This document shows, in pieces, positions 41,160 to 53,690 of a stretch of DNA of 64,000 bases (within the stretch, counting starts at the first letter, position 1; the number at the start of each line of letters is the position of its first letter). A model generated the notes under the pieces. It ran no database searches and was not told where the DNA came from. It saw nothing but the letters and a program-made list of their open reading frames with translations. Source of the stretch: Diphasiastrum complanatum (Eukaryota > Streptophyta > Lycopodiopsida > Lycopodiales > Lycopodiaceae); assembly GCA_029204225.1 (NCBI GenBank), contig CM055099.1:50981298-51045297 (forward strand). The letters are read 5' to 3'. A program made the translations under genes and the position numbers.

Positions 41160-42300
41160 CAGGTTTAACCACATCGGGCATGTTTTTTTGGACCACTTTT
41201 GGAGGGTCGACATAGCACAAATATGTTTAAAAAAGTGGTGTATGAAAATCATCGCAAATACTTGTCGCTTGATCCTCCTTTTCGAAGATTAAATAGGCAA
41301 TTTTTTGGAGGGCGAGGAGATAATCCTCTAATTACGCCACCACCCTCATGCATGAGAGTAGCGGAATGGCATGGTGAATGGCTTAAACATCATGACGTTA
41401 ATTTTATGAAGATCTAAATGACCGAAATGGTATGTTTGTTGGAAAGAGATTTTTCAACTTCCTTTTTGGATATACAAGTTCATCTTCTAGTGCATTTGGT
41501 CGAAGAAGTATCAATTGTAGGACCTGCGCACATAAGATGGATGTTCTACCTTGAGCACTTTATGAAATTTTGAAGGGCTTTGTGAGACAAAAGGCAAGGC
41601 CAGAAGGTAGCATTACAGAAAGTTGGCTTGCAGTGTGTAAAAAAGAGTTTCACCTCAATTAAAAGAGAAAATTGACACGTTCATATTATATAATTGTGGA
41701 CAAATGAAAAAGTGGATTTCAAGGTATGAAGAAGCCAAAAAGGAAAGAAACATAACATTGAAACGAAGAAGAAATATCAATCGAAGAAGGAGGGCGTTGG
41801 AGAATGACGAACCTTTGGAGCCTTTACCTTCAAAATGCTCTCGTGAATGGGTTTTTGATATGATGCTAAAAGCATTCGAAACGGAGAAGAAGTGACCAAA
41901 TTAGAATGGGGATTTGTTCGTGGATGTGGATGGAAGGTTAGTGTAATATTGTTTTTGTTTTGTACTACTCAATATATGAATAGTATTTCTAATTACACAC
42001 ATTTTTTGTATTTTAGTATACATCATAGATTGTCATGTAGGCATATGGACACCATTACCGTGTTGAGAGAGTTGACAACAAGCGACGTACATATGAATTT
42101 GGTATAATGGCCAACTTTCAACAAGAGAGTCGTTCTAGTGCGAGGGACCCTAATGTCATTTCGGACGACCTAGACTATGTCGGGACATTGCAACATATTT
42201 ATGAAGTCGATTATGAGACTAACGACAAATACTTTATTTTTGACGTAATGGTTTAAGGTCATCTATCGTGGAAGCAACACCATGATTAGAAATGATAACT
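41160..42300 (+). mobile_element. CACTA (En/Spm, TNP2-type) transposase remnant
   Basis: Successive plus-strand pieces match TNP2 proteins and their partner domains: HRKYLSLDPPFRRLNRQF (41250), VHLVEEVSIVGPAHIRWMFY with KARPEGSITESWLAV (DUF4218-like, 41490-41640), a basic helix (41704-41894), and a tail near 42180 (VGTLQHIYEVDYETNDKYF, DUF4216-like). Stops and frameshifts break it throughout. No CACTA termini or 3-bp duplication were found. Confidence 0.7.
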
Positions 42301-43697
42301 CAAATTTTTTTCAAATCGACTCAACAAAATGTACATCGAGGGACTCTCATGACACTTTAGTATTGCCACGACATTGCGAACAAATGAGACTCTAAAATTA
42401 CAATGTCATTAATATTCGCAATCCAATTATTTATGTATCAATCTTATAAGACTTAACTTAATTTTTTTTAGTTCTTTGGCAGATTATATTCCATCCAGAT
42501 TGAATAGACCCAAGATGGTAGTATGTGATCCAACTTAATGCAAGAAAACGACGTGTGTTTGAAGGAAAAGATATTGTTGAACTAGATACACACGACGAGT
42601 TCACATCATCAAAGAGACACGATCAAAAATTTATGATTATACCTAGACCTAGATTCAGATGAGTGTCAAGACTTGTGTGATGACGAGAATGACGTAAATG
42701 ATGAGAATGATCTATGATTATTAATACCTAATTCACTTGCACTCATTTTTTTAAATATTCATCGCAATACTTTTTATGTATTCTTTTATAGATAGAGTTG
42801 AATGTGATAATTATAATACCCGAACCTTGCGGTTATGTCCTATTTCAGAATGTCACCACATATTCCTCCCTGCGACGTGTAAGTTTTTCCATGCAAGTTG
42901 GAAAGATTAGAACCTCGCCTTTAACGGGAGAAAAGTAAGGGTTACATGTCTTCCTAAGATTGGGAATTTTAATTATCTACATTTCACCTTTGCATATTAA
43001 CTAATTGCTAGTGTATGCGGTAAAATATGATATTGCTTTGAACAAAATGAAAATGATGAATTACATTTAATTTCTTACTACGTTAGATAACGTATTCCAA
43101 TAATAAAAAAATTTGAAACAACACAAACTCACTGGTAGACTCACTCGAAGCTTAAGTGCAAATGTGCAATTGCTCTCTTTAAATGCTTGCTTTCTTTTCT
43201 TTCTTTTTTTAAATATTTTTGTCACATGCACAAGCAATTAAAAAATAACACTATATTACATAATTGAATAATTATTATAAGCAAATTATTCTAATCTACC
43301 TCAAATTCTCTCATTTTATGCTTGCTCATGTTTTTTTTTCTCTCTTTTAAATTACAAATCTAACATACATTAATTATCATTAAACATTATCTATTCATCT
43401 ACTACCCAATCTCTTTCTCTCTCTCTCTTCTGAAAATTTTAGAAGAAGAAACTACCAATACATTGATTGTGACAACAACTGACACGCATCAGGTTCATCT
43501 CTTTTAATCATTTTAGTACTCAATTTGTTTACAATGCATTTTATACACAAATGTAAATACAAGTTTGCAACTAACAAATAACAAGTGATAACTCTCGAAT
43601 CGCCACAACCGATATCACAATGATCTGCTTCTAGCAAAGAGGTATGGCAAATTAACGCTATTTTTCTGCTTTAAATAGATATTCTTCTATCATTTAA
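42301..43697. other. AT-rich region, nothing certain
   Basis: Possibly more CACTA debris to about 42720, then AT-rich sequence with no clear feature. Confidence 0.4.
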
Positions 43698-43916
43698 AAA
43701 AATCCTATTAATTCTGAATATTCTTCGCAGGATCTCACGCCACCACCACCACTGAAACGCCTACGAGGCAGTTCTTCACAATCTACAAAATAATCTCTCG
43801 AATAGGCAAATCAATTTATGTCGGTCAAACAATAGATTTTGATAGACGCATGCGACAACATGCTCGTAGACCACCGAAAGGAATGACCTATGACATTTGT
43901 CGCGTCGTAGGATAAA
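43698..43916 (+). pseudogene. GIY-YIG nuclease-like open frame
   Basis: An open frame of 72 codons without an upstream Met reads TRQFFTIYKIISRIGKSIYV then GQTIDFDRRMRQHARRPPKG and ends at TAA. The order IY..., GK.IYVGQT, F.RR...H matches the N-terminal half of the GIY-YIG domain: both Tyr, Gly-Gln-Thr, the catalytic Arg and the His. The C-terminal Glu and Asn are absent from the open part. It lies 345 bp from the 3' end of the minus-strand Helitron helicase and faces it. Whether it belongs to the Helitron is unknown. Confidence 0.6.
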
Positions 43917-44261
43917 TTCGTAATTCTTCAATATCTTCAGACGTCGAAGCTTGCAGTTTTTGAGTTTCTTCTTTTAGTTTTTGGAAGAGCTTGTGAATTA
44001 AATTATGAATTTCGAATAGTTACAAGCGTTATTGTTTTAGGTACTTTATTTGAATCTAAAAAATAATTTACGACATTCATAATAATGTACCTTTTGAGCC
44101 TCTGTAAGTTCTTGTAATGCCATATCGGATCTCTGCTTTCAAGTAGAATTGGAAAATTAGAAATGAAATATTTTGGATATGGTATTTCTAAAACAATGAA
44201 TAATCAAGTAATGTGTTACAAAGATTCAGATGTCGTAGAATTATATTATATTGTCAATATT

Positions 44262-45480
44262 AATTATGTGTTTGATTTATAATGGCTGGTGTAGGATCAA
44301 AATCTACAGGTGTTAATTTGTGTGTGAGAAATATGTGTTCTCGTCTTGTCACTCGAGATAACATAACATAAGTTAATCCTGGACAAAAACTGTTTTGAAT
44401 TTCGATTATTGCAGTATTATTGATTGTTATGCCTTGCGATTTATGAGCCGTAATAGCGTATGCTAATGTTAAAGGAAAAGTGCATTTGTAATATATTTTA
44501 GAATCATATCTCAATTTTCTAATAGTTGATGGCATGATTTTCATTTTTTTGTTAGATTCATTGATTGTTATCGTGATAGAATCGATTTCATTCATTTGGT
44601 TTGAATACGCAAAGTCTTGAATCATTTTGATCGCTCCATTTACTATTCTGTTTGTTATGTCTAGATTCGCAAGAACCATGATCTTTGCGTTTTTTGCAAT
44701 TTGGTTTAGTTGATGAAATGACAAGTCGTCAAGCCATGATTTTAATTTTAGATTGTCTGATGCATTTGTTTTGATTGGTACATTTATGATATTTTTCTCT
44801 TCGAAGAGTTTGTGTAATGCACATTTGTTATATTTTGTGACATTTTCTTTGTGTGTACATATTATTGTCACGTTAGAACTAATCATTTTGAAAACTTCTT
44901 CTTCTGAAATTATTTGTTGATTCAATGTATCGTTAATTTCTTCTAATGTTGGTTTTCTAAATCTTATCGTGTTTAAAAATGAAAGATATAAGGCATCTGA
45001 TGCGTGTCGAATCGAATAAGAGTTGAATCACCATTTTCCAATATAAGGATGTAGAGATGTGACATATCGAGCATAAACTATCAATTTTATGTTTATATAT
45101 TATTGGCAATTGTGCATGATCGCCTACTAATAACAGAATGAAATTTTGGAAAGGCAGGCGATATGGATTTGATTTTACTTGATTTTGTAACATTTGAGCA
45201 GTCATCATAGACATTTCATCGATAATAATGATATCGGCACTAAAGATTTTTTTTGTAACGCAGATCAGTAGGCATCAAGTTTCATATATAGAGAGCATTA
45301 ACATGGATGGAAAATAAATTGTGCACTGTCAATGCACGTTTACTAAGCCTAGACGCAGTTGCACCTGTTGTGGCGCATAACAAAACAGATTTTTTCGTTT
45401 TTTCGAACGAAAATGTTAGGTGTTTTATCAGATGCGTTTTTCCACTTCTTGGTGTACCTGATTATACAAAAATACCTGAC
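44262..45480 (-). pseudogene. Helitron PIF1-like helicase domain
   Basis: Walker A SGTPRSGKTHLIKH lies near 45455 and CATTGATASRLSKRALTVHN follows. Walker B is ADIIIIDEMSMMTAQ near 45225, then LLLVGDHAQLPIIYK near 45125. The C-terminal motif is HKSQGITINNTAIIEIQNSF and YVMLSRVTRREHIFL near 44330-44460. At least three frame changes separate these blocks, so no intact helicase is made. Confidence 0.85.
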
Positions 45481-46319
45481 CGATTTGACAACAAAATCGA
45501 AAAAACAATTTCTTGTTCTGTTGTTAACGAAGAATTTTCAAATGATTGAAATTCATGTAAAATACCTAACATATCTTATCTATTAGTTCCTAATGATACC
45601 TGAGTGTCATTTTCATTATCAGATACGACTTGAAATAACGGTTCGTGCGAAAATTATTTATGTTGCAATAGGATATTTACAATTTGTTGTCGTTATTCAT
45701 TTTGAAGCATTTGTTTATTTGAATAATCTTCAACGTATCGTTCATTGTCTTGCTCACTTTGAATGAAATCACGCAATATGCATTCTGTATAATACGAATG
45801 ATCATTGTTGTCGGGGCTCAAAAGTTCGTGCTCTTTTCGAAAATGACATTTTTCTAATAAGACATTGAAAAAAAAAAAACCTTCTGTTTGATATGCAGGA
45901 TGATAAGTTGTGAATATGATTATTTTAGTATTTTTATACAAATAATGTCCTAATTGATCTATATATATATTTTTTTGGAAATTGTTTTTTTCGCGATTAC
46001 AATAAATCGTCGCCAATATTCATAAAAACTCATGTTTTCAAGTTCTTCAGGTCTGTACGTGTAGATATCAATTGGATGCAATAGTATTGTATTGTTATAA
46101 CTTATAAATTTTCGTTGCAAATCTGGAGAAGAGCTATCTACGTATTGAACAGCTTCGCTTCTTGTGATAATGGGAATTTGTAAGCATGTGAAACTAATTT
46201 CTGGCAATGATATCGGTTTTGTCAAGATGTAGCTAGATATTAATTTTAACACATTTTCATCAGCATGGGATAATCCGATCTTTTTGGCGTCATCTATTTT
46301 CAGATTCAATGGCTCTGTT

Positions 46320-47735
46320 GGCTCTGATTTCATTGCGTATTTCAATAAATAATATGACCACCATGTGTTTGTAATCCGTTGTAAATTTATATGCGCTTGT
46401 CATAACAATAGCACTACCGGATGATAAGGTACTACGTTACGATCTTCATATCTAGGTCGGAAGTATAGCCATCGTTCAGTTTCTGTGTCTAATTCAGTCG
46501 ATGTCGAACATTTTTTGAATGAAAATCCATATTTACAGATTTTGATCTTTTTTTATCATGTTTAATGACGCAAGCTGATCAACAATATGGATTTGTTTTC
46601 GTACAACTAATTTATATATTTGTTTTTTGATTGAATCTATTGGAATTTGGAATTTTTTTGTTTCTAGATTGAGTTTCGCAAGAATGAATGCAACGATTTC
46701 ATTTCCAATTTTTTTCACATCGTTTCTTTTGACCCACAGCATGATATGCGCATGTACAGAACCTCGATTTTGGAATTCGTATCGTAACATATAATGTTTA
46801 ATTCGTCCTAAGATTGCTCTTTTTGAAAGAACGAATTCTTTCATAAATAGCTCTAATTTTCTTGACAAACAACAGTGAACATTCAATTGGACAATTTGTC
46901 CAATCGAAATTCATATTATAATTTTTCACTATTTCTTCTATTTGTCGGATTTTTGACCATCGTAATTCAGTTGTTTCATCGCTTGTCAATGTTAAAAAAA
47001 AATCTGGTAATCCCCAATGTGTCACCATCGTTAATAAATCTTTGAAATTTTGTCTATGCCATGACGGGGTGCCTGGCATTTCGTGTGGCAAAGTGAATTT
47101 CAAAACGTTTTTAAAAATCTGTTCTTTGTTTGGATTTGGATGTTTATTAACGAATTCGATAATGTCTTTTTGCAAGACAACAGACGACACCTTTGTTGTA
47201 ATCAAAATCACTTATCGTATTTGATACATTCTAAGTAAATATGGTGGATATAGTGTAAATGGCGAAAACAATGAAAAAACTCTCATTTTTATGTAATCGA
47301 TATAACGTATTTTCCCATCGTAATAACCGTGACCAAATGGAAACATAAATGGGAAGATTGCATTTTCTAATGTAATGAAGTGTTTTTGTTCAGTTAGTAA
47401 TGGCAATCCAGAAACTTTTGTTCTAAACATAGATGTTTCTTTCCGTTTATGTGTTGTTTCCCTAATCCGTAAATTTAAATATGTATATATGTCATCATTT
47501 TGAATATTTTGTCTTTTGCTGCAAGGCGTTACGTCTTGCAGTAATATATATACTCGTTCGAATGGGTCAATTTCCATGTTTTCGAATACTTGTACTTCAA
47601 TTTTTAGCATTTCCTGAAACGAAGCTAGTGATATAAATGGTAACACTTGAGTTTCGACACTATATTCATATACGCTCAAAAAAGTCCTTAATATCAAATT
47701 GTGCAAAATATTTCTGTCGTAACACACTTTGGAAT
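46320..47735 (-). pseudogene. Helitron Rep (HUH endonuclease) domain
   Basis: The metal-binding motif HAHIMLW and the tyrosine pair in YLLKY are both preserved, joined by DRNVVPYHPVVLLLWQAHIN. Frameshifts lie near 46500, 46850 and 47215. It would nick and transfer DNA strands in rolling-circle transposition if intact. Confidence 0.8.
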
Positions 47736-48545
47736 TCTTCTTCATCTTCTTCTTGGACTGCTGCTTATTAGAGTACAGTGCCATTGACTTGGTACTCGTT
47801 GTAGATGAGCTCTTTCTCCTAACTTCTTCTTGTAGTAGACTTGTTGTCAGCTTCTCGAGTGATAACGCAAGAGTATTGCTCAAGAGCAATACTAGGTTGT
47901 CGTAGGAGGATGGAAGACTGGCGAGAAAAAACATTGTTGAGTCTTCTTCTGAAATAGAGGAACCTATTGCAGCTAGTTGATTCAAGAATTGCTTGAACTC
48001 ATTCAAAAGGTCATTAACTGAGGTGCCTTCATTCATTTTGAGTGTAAGGACTTTTTTTCTCAAGAAGAGACAAGTCGACACATCTGACGTCTCAATAGAT
48101 ACTTGTTAAGATATCCCATGCTTTTTTGGAGGTGGTACTGTTTGATACATGAGTAATTTGAGTGTCTTTCAGATTCAAGGATACAATGGCAAGAGCTTTG
48201 CCATCCTTTGCTTCCCATGTTGTGGGAGTAGTTATGGTTCCGCGGTCTGGCTATCGAACCATTTACATATTCTCATAGCTCCTTTTCGATCAAGATCATC
48301 CTCATCTTGAATTTCCACATGTGGAAATCATCTCCGTTAAACTTTTTGATCAAGTGGATCTCTGAGGTTGAACCTTTCATTATGATCGATGAATAGAGAT
48401 TGAACAAACAAAATATGAACTAGCTTTGGAAAGACGAGAATGTATTGGGTTTTTTCTATATCCTAGACTCTAGTAAATCCCAAACCTGCTCTGATACCAT
48501 TGATGGAAATTTAGTGATGTATGTTTATCAGCTCTGATACCACTT
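47736..48545 (-). pseudogene. Copia gag (minus) joined in frame to Helitron Rep
   Basis: The minus strand reads SEIHLIKKFNGDDFHMWKFK near 48350 and NEGTSVNDLLNEFKQFLNQL near 48010. Near 47870 is LSLEKLTTSLLQEEVRRKSS, followed by a Lys-rich tail that runs without a stop into the Helitron N-terminal frame (47212-48081 is one 289-codon frame). The upper half has frame breaks and a stop. Confidence 0.85.
48488..48542 (-). other. Two copies of a tRNA-iMet primer binding site
   Basis: gctctgatacca occurs at 48488 and 48531. The right one lies 4 bp from the LTR and is the likely functional site; the left one looks like a small duplication. Confidence 0.7.
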
Positions 48546-49081
48546 TGTTGGGTGCTGTGGTGTCAACTCACACCAACGAACGAGAAAAAAAGAGAAAAAC
48601 GATGAGCAATAATAACTGTGATAAGGATCTGGATTATGTAGAGCATGGAGATATAGAGTACTTCTGATTGTGTTAATTAATGAGTATCAGTGTAGGTGTC
48701 GTAGACAACCATAGAGAGAGATTGCAAAAATGATTAGACGTTTAAAATAGCCATGCAATTTTTTCGTTTATGATACTTTGCAAAAAAAAAAGAAGTGAAA
48801 GTTAATTAACATTCAATAAGAATGCAATGAGATAGAACAATAGCGAATATGTATATTCAATGTTGTAATAACAACTATCAGATCACAAAACAATTGCACT
48901 AATAAGCACGTGATCTTACTTACAAAAACAAATCAATTGTTATAGTTCTGAATATTTACTCTCTCTATATATTCTCCAACTTTGAGGAGTCAAAGATTGT
49001 GAAGACCTATTTTTGGTCATTTGATCTATGTCGTGTAGACTTAGTATCAATCTCAAGTATCAACTTTATCATCATTCGCTC

Positions 49082-49122
<41 letters not shown>

Positions 49123-49140
49123 CTAACTTTACAATTACAA
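48546..49140 (-). repeat. Copia 5' LTR (minus), approximate
   Basis: Starts TGTTGGGTGCTGTGGTGTCA beside the primer site. The right edge is not defined; a (GT) microsatellite at 49084-49118 lies near it. No second LTR was found. Confidence 0.55.
49084..49118. repeat. (GT)n microsatellite
   Basis: About 17 uninterrupted GT units. Confidence 0.97.
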
Positions 49141-51470
49141 GATCATTAACAGCTGTTTAACTGATCAATTAGGTCAGTTATTATTGGAGCGTGAAGACGT
49201 AGACAGTCTATAAGTGAAATTCCATGTAAATCTGCAGAGTGTCGCATTTTTCAAAAAAATGCGATTGTCGCGGCATACCAACAACAAAATGATTGATATT
49301 TGTAGTATAAACGGGTATCGTTCCTACTAGAGAGCAATAAAAAGGCTAATATTGTCATTATTAGTGCAAAACCAGAAATAACTAAGAATGAATGGAGTGG
49401 AGAGGAGAAGTGATTGTAAACTAGTCATCAACAGATGTTTCCACAAGGGGCTGCTAGTACAATCGTATAAAAAAAACAAACACCCAGGAGAAAAATACTA
49501 AATACTTCATTATGGTTTTCAGATTCAAATGGGAGTGAACTCAAGAAAGCAAATACTTCAGCAAAAGGGAAAGCCACACAGTATTTCCGTTATCTTGACA
49601 GTAGCTTATCATGAATCTAACTCCTATGATATGCGCAAATCACAAGATTGAAGGCTAGAGACACTTCACTAATCAATTCCAGTCCAAGTCCGTGTGTATA
49701 GGCACAAACAATACATTGCCATAAACTTTCTATTACTAAAATGAATCACCATGAAAAGCACAGAAGGTATTCACATTAGAAACAAGTTGTGTGTGATTCA
49801 GGACACTCAGATTTATTTGTATTCACCATTTGCAGAGTACAAAGATATGTGCAATACAGTCTAGACATTACAAAGTAGAGGGATTGCTACACCTCTATAC
49901 AAGAATCTGTAAACACAAAGGTTCTGATCTTGTAGATGAATAGCAAAAGCAGTAAATCTACATTAAAGCACCAACAGAGCTTCTAAGCCTCTGTTCTACA
50001 TTGTGTCTGAATGAATTACAATGGCATAAAAATTGGCATAATATAGCCAGAGAGATCCATGCTAGAGAGAAAAGGGCTCTGCAACTGCTTCAAGAATGAG
50101 AGCAAATCAGTATTTGACATCTGGAATAGGGCTTTCACAAGCCAATAGCATACTGCCACAGTAGGATCAACAGTTAGAAAGTAGGGTTAAGCAACCAAAT
50201 TTGCCTCTGACACTGCCATGTAGAAGATGTGATGGCTTCCAAGAGGTCTGCAAACTGCCATTGGAGAGCAGTAGAGACTGCCATAGGAAGTGCCATGGTG
50301 GCTTGCCGCCTTTTGACCTGCGTGGAGGGATGAATGGAAGCATCTGGGTCGCTAAAAATGCATTGAAGGCTACCGCTTAGAACACTGCCCTAACTGTAAC
50401 TACTGCTTGCTGATGAAGAGCGATGGTGGGCTGGAGATGAAGGACGATGGTGGGCTGGAAAACCGTCTTCAAATCTACATTTGGGAGAGCGAAGCCTGCC
50501 CTAGAAAATCCTGAATAGTGCAAAATGTGCGACAATTGCCTCAAAAAATGCGATGGTGGGAGGCTCTGGCTGCGTGGAGGTGCTTTGAGGTAGGCACTAA
50601 AGAATGAACGAGGCTCCGAAAATCCCGAATAGTGCGAAATGTGCAACAATGGCCCTTCAGATTTGTAGTGCCTTGCCTTTGAAAATAGCAGTTTGCCCTT
50701 AGAAAATGCGAAGATGGCGGGTTATAGTCAGCCACTAAAACTGCCATTGAAACTTGACTCTCACACAAAGCCGAATAATGCGAGAATGCCGACTGGGCTT
50801 TAGAATATGTCTATAACCTTAAGAACAGCTTGACGAAGGTTCGTGCCTTATTAAACCAATGACTTTTATAACTTAAAAGAGCAACGACTAGGCACAGCCA
50901 TATGCCAAATTCATAAGTAGTAAAAGGGCTACCTTAATGGCACACAACAAATTTAAGTCGTACCCCACTGAATGCAACTTATGATTAGGCTATACACAAC
51001 GGCAAAGCAAATGCTTAAGAATTAGCAATAAAAATCCGAAATCATTAACAAATTGTTGAAACCAGGTCACCACAGCGATATTCTTCGAAATGGCCTGAAA
51101 TCTCGAGTTAGCACTTGTGTCACATTTTTAGCAAAATACTTTTGTGTTCAAAATGGCCCGAAAGTGAAGTAGACGACTTTATCGAGTTTTTTTGCATTTT
51201 TTTGTCTATTGGAATTTGCGTAAAAATGTAGACTGTTGCAACAAACAATTCACACATGTCGGGCTGCAGTCCGTAAACTCAACTTGCCTAATGATTGGTT
51301 TTGGCACGACATCCCATCTTCAGCACTCGTCAATGACTTCGACTTTGGGCAATGGTTGCAGAGGACTCACCGGTCACTTTGATGTCGATGACTTCGGTGA
51401 CTTCTTTGAGAGAGTGATTTACATAGAAGAAAAGGAGGGCAGTTGGGATGAGTAGGAATAAGATTAAACT
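49141..51470. other. Unassigned region with minor repeats
   Basis: No protein homology is seen. Related cgatggtgggctgga segments occur near 50420-50580, and aatcc.gaatagtgc.aaatgtg occurs at 50508 and 50622, so the stretch contains degenerate repeats. It may be LTR or leader sequence of the copia fragment at 51480. Confidence 0.4.
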
Positions 51471-51479
51471 CCAACACGT

Positions 51480-52200
51480 GCTATATCACAGGCTGATGTG
51501 CAAGATGTTGTTCTTGACCCAGGTGCTACGTCACATTTTGTGACAACAAGATAGATGATAGCTGACTTTCGACAGATAGATTCATCCAGATACATCATTC
51601 TAGGAGATGGATCAAGACACAAAGTGAGAGGAACCAGAGTGCTATGGCTGAACACCAATGGCAGAGACAGAATATTAGATGATATCTTGTACGTGCCTAC
51701 GCTTCAAAAGGATTTACTATCAGTGACAAAGATAGCAGATGCAGACATATATGTGACATTCACGGAAGAGACATGTCACGACACCAATAACTTCATTATG
51801 CAAGGCAAGCGCAAAGGCAACCTGTATCATCTGAAGGTACGACTTCCCATAGAACAAGCTCATTAGATCCATGAGTCTATGGAAGTTCTATGGCATAGAA
51901 GACTGTGTCATATGAACACAATGGCTTTGTACAAAGCTAGCCAAAATGGCATATTCACAAGTGTTAGCATCAAAGATGCAACGAGTCTGACATTCTGTGA
52001 TGCGTGCAACAAAGGAAAATTGTCACATACACACTTTACAAAGGACTCCTTTAGGACAACAGAACTCCTAGAGTTGATACTCTCAGACATCTGTGGACCT
52101 TTTGATGTGGTCACTGTGGGAGGATCAAGATACTATATCACCTTCATTGATGATTTCAGCAAGTTTACAATTGTCTACTTCATCCACAGTCATCTGCTCG
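51480..52200 (+). pseudogene. Copia protease to integrase start
   Basis: Reads VVLDPGATSHFV (protease, Ser changed to Pro), then ILDDILYVPTLQKDLLSVTK and LWHRRLCHMNTMALYKASQN (GAG-pre-integrase). CDACNKGKLSHTHF and ICGPFDVVTVGGSRYYITFI follow (integrase start). Stops occur at ~51550 and ~51865. It ends where minus-strand copia sequence begins. Confidence 0.85.
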
Positions 52201-53345
52201 TCATCTGAACTGTCACTCAGTTTATTGGGAGTTTGAACATCTTGATCCAGATGTTCACGGTTTGCTCCCTCTGTTGGTGGTGGCAGGTCATAATACTGCT
52301 TGCTGAGAATTTCATAGCCAACTAGATCGTCGTCAACCATCGTTCTTGCCCCGTCAAACTTGACGTCTCTGACAATCTTTACTTCCTTGGTCTGGGGCAT
52401 GTAGATTATGTAGTATGAAGAATGTACATCATAGCCTACAAGGAATCCTTGCTCCACCTTTTCATCCAGCTTCTTTCTCTTCTTGTCTGGAATGTGGGCA
52501 TATGCTACACATCCAAAGATATGTATATGAGCTAGATTTGGCTTGCTGCCCCACCACACCTCATCTAGAGTTGTGTGAGGAATGCTTGATTTGCTAATCC
52601 TGTTTTGCAGGTAGGCGGTGTTGGCAGAATGCTGCAACTCATCTATTCTCAAAATTAAGTTTACAACACGAACTTCGAACGTTGTCTGTTGCCCAGATCA
52701 GCACATCGGTGCAAGAGAGGTATTCTCTCTCATGGTTGCACATCACTATCTTTTGCTTTTCACGTATATAGGAGATTTCACTTCTCATTCACGCAAAAGA
52801 GACTAATATCGCAAATTTGAAAATGTGAAAAAGTCGAAGGTAGGTGGGAACCACATGTTAAGTCTTTTAGACTAAGTGGTGAAAAAGCCGAAGGTTGGCT
52901 AAAAACATGTTCTAAGTCATTTTCTACTTAGTGCCGCATTTTCCAAAAGTGCGAAAAGGACAAAGGTTCGTGAAAATATGTTCTAAGTCATATTTCGACC
53001 ATATGTCGATTTTTTTAGAAATGCGAAAAATGTGAACTATGCGAAACATAATTAAAATATGCAGATTGTGCGAAACTTAGTTAAAAAATGCAACAGTCTG
53101 AAAAATGCAAAGAAAAATATGAAAGCTTTGACACTTAGAAACTTTAAATTTCTCCAGCTCCCTCTCAAAGCGGGTATTTTTTTTATTCCCAAGCTCGCCC
53201 TTTGCCTTTCAAACATTGTCTTGTCTAAAGGCTTTGTGAAGATATCAGCTACCATCTGCTTCGTTGAAATGAACACAATCTTTAGCTCATTTCTTTCAAC
53301 CAGATCCCTGATCGAGTGATACTTGATTGCAATGTGTTTTGTATG
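52180..53345 (-). pseudogene. Copia integrase end and pol 3' end, minus strand
   Basis: 52180-52640 encodes DEVWWGSKPNLAHIHIFGCV, HIPDKKRKKLDEKVEQGFLV and VKIVRDVKFDGARTM, the region after the integrase core. 53160-53276 encodes [20 protein letters not shown] followed by a purine tract. The parts between are LTR-like sequence rich in gcgaaaa motifs (52800-53060). Confidence 0.75.
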
Positions 53346-53449
53346 GAATGAAACACGTGATCCTTTGTCAAATGTACTTTATTTATAAAGAGAGTTAAAA
53401 TCAAATAAGGAAGAAGGGCTGTTGGGATGAGTAGGAGTTAGATTAAATT

Positions 53450-53690
53450 CCAACACCGCCTACCTGCAAAACAGGACTAGCAAATCAAGCATTCCTCACA
53501 CAACTCCAGATGAGGTGTGGTGGGGCAGCAAGCCAAATCTAGCTCATATACATATCTTTGGATGTGTAGCATATGCCCACATTCCAGACAAGAAGAGAAA
53601 GAACCTGGGAAAGGAAGAGCAAGGATTCCTTGTAGGCTATGATGTACATTCTTCATACTACATAATCTACATTCTGTATGGCAGCCCTTG
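53450..53690 (+). repeat. Inverted copy of the copia integrase segment
   Basis: Reads TSKSSIPHTTPDEVWWGSKP and the following region through YDVHSSYYIIYI. It is the inverted counterpart of 52421-52625 at about 95% by eye, with ~830 bp between the arms. Confidence 0.85.

Larger units (their letters stand above)
44262..47735 (-). mobile_element. Helitron (Rep/PIF1) remnant, minus strand
   Basis: Rep and helicase domains appear in order from right to left with frame breaks: N-terminal ENAIFPFMFPFGHGYYDGKI (~47370), MPGTPSWHRQNFKDLLTMVT (~47080), HUH motif QNRGSVHAHIMLWV (~46750), the two-Tyr motif YYLLKYAMK (~46345), and the PIF1 helicase. No helitron 5' TC or 3' CTRR hairpin end was verified. 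Rep style (GTPSW...PDFFLTLTSDE) differs from the commonest plant Helitrons and resembles Helentron-like proteins, which is an impression only. Confidence 0.85.
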
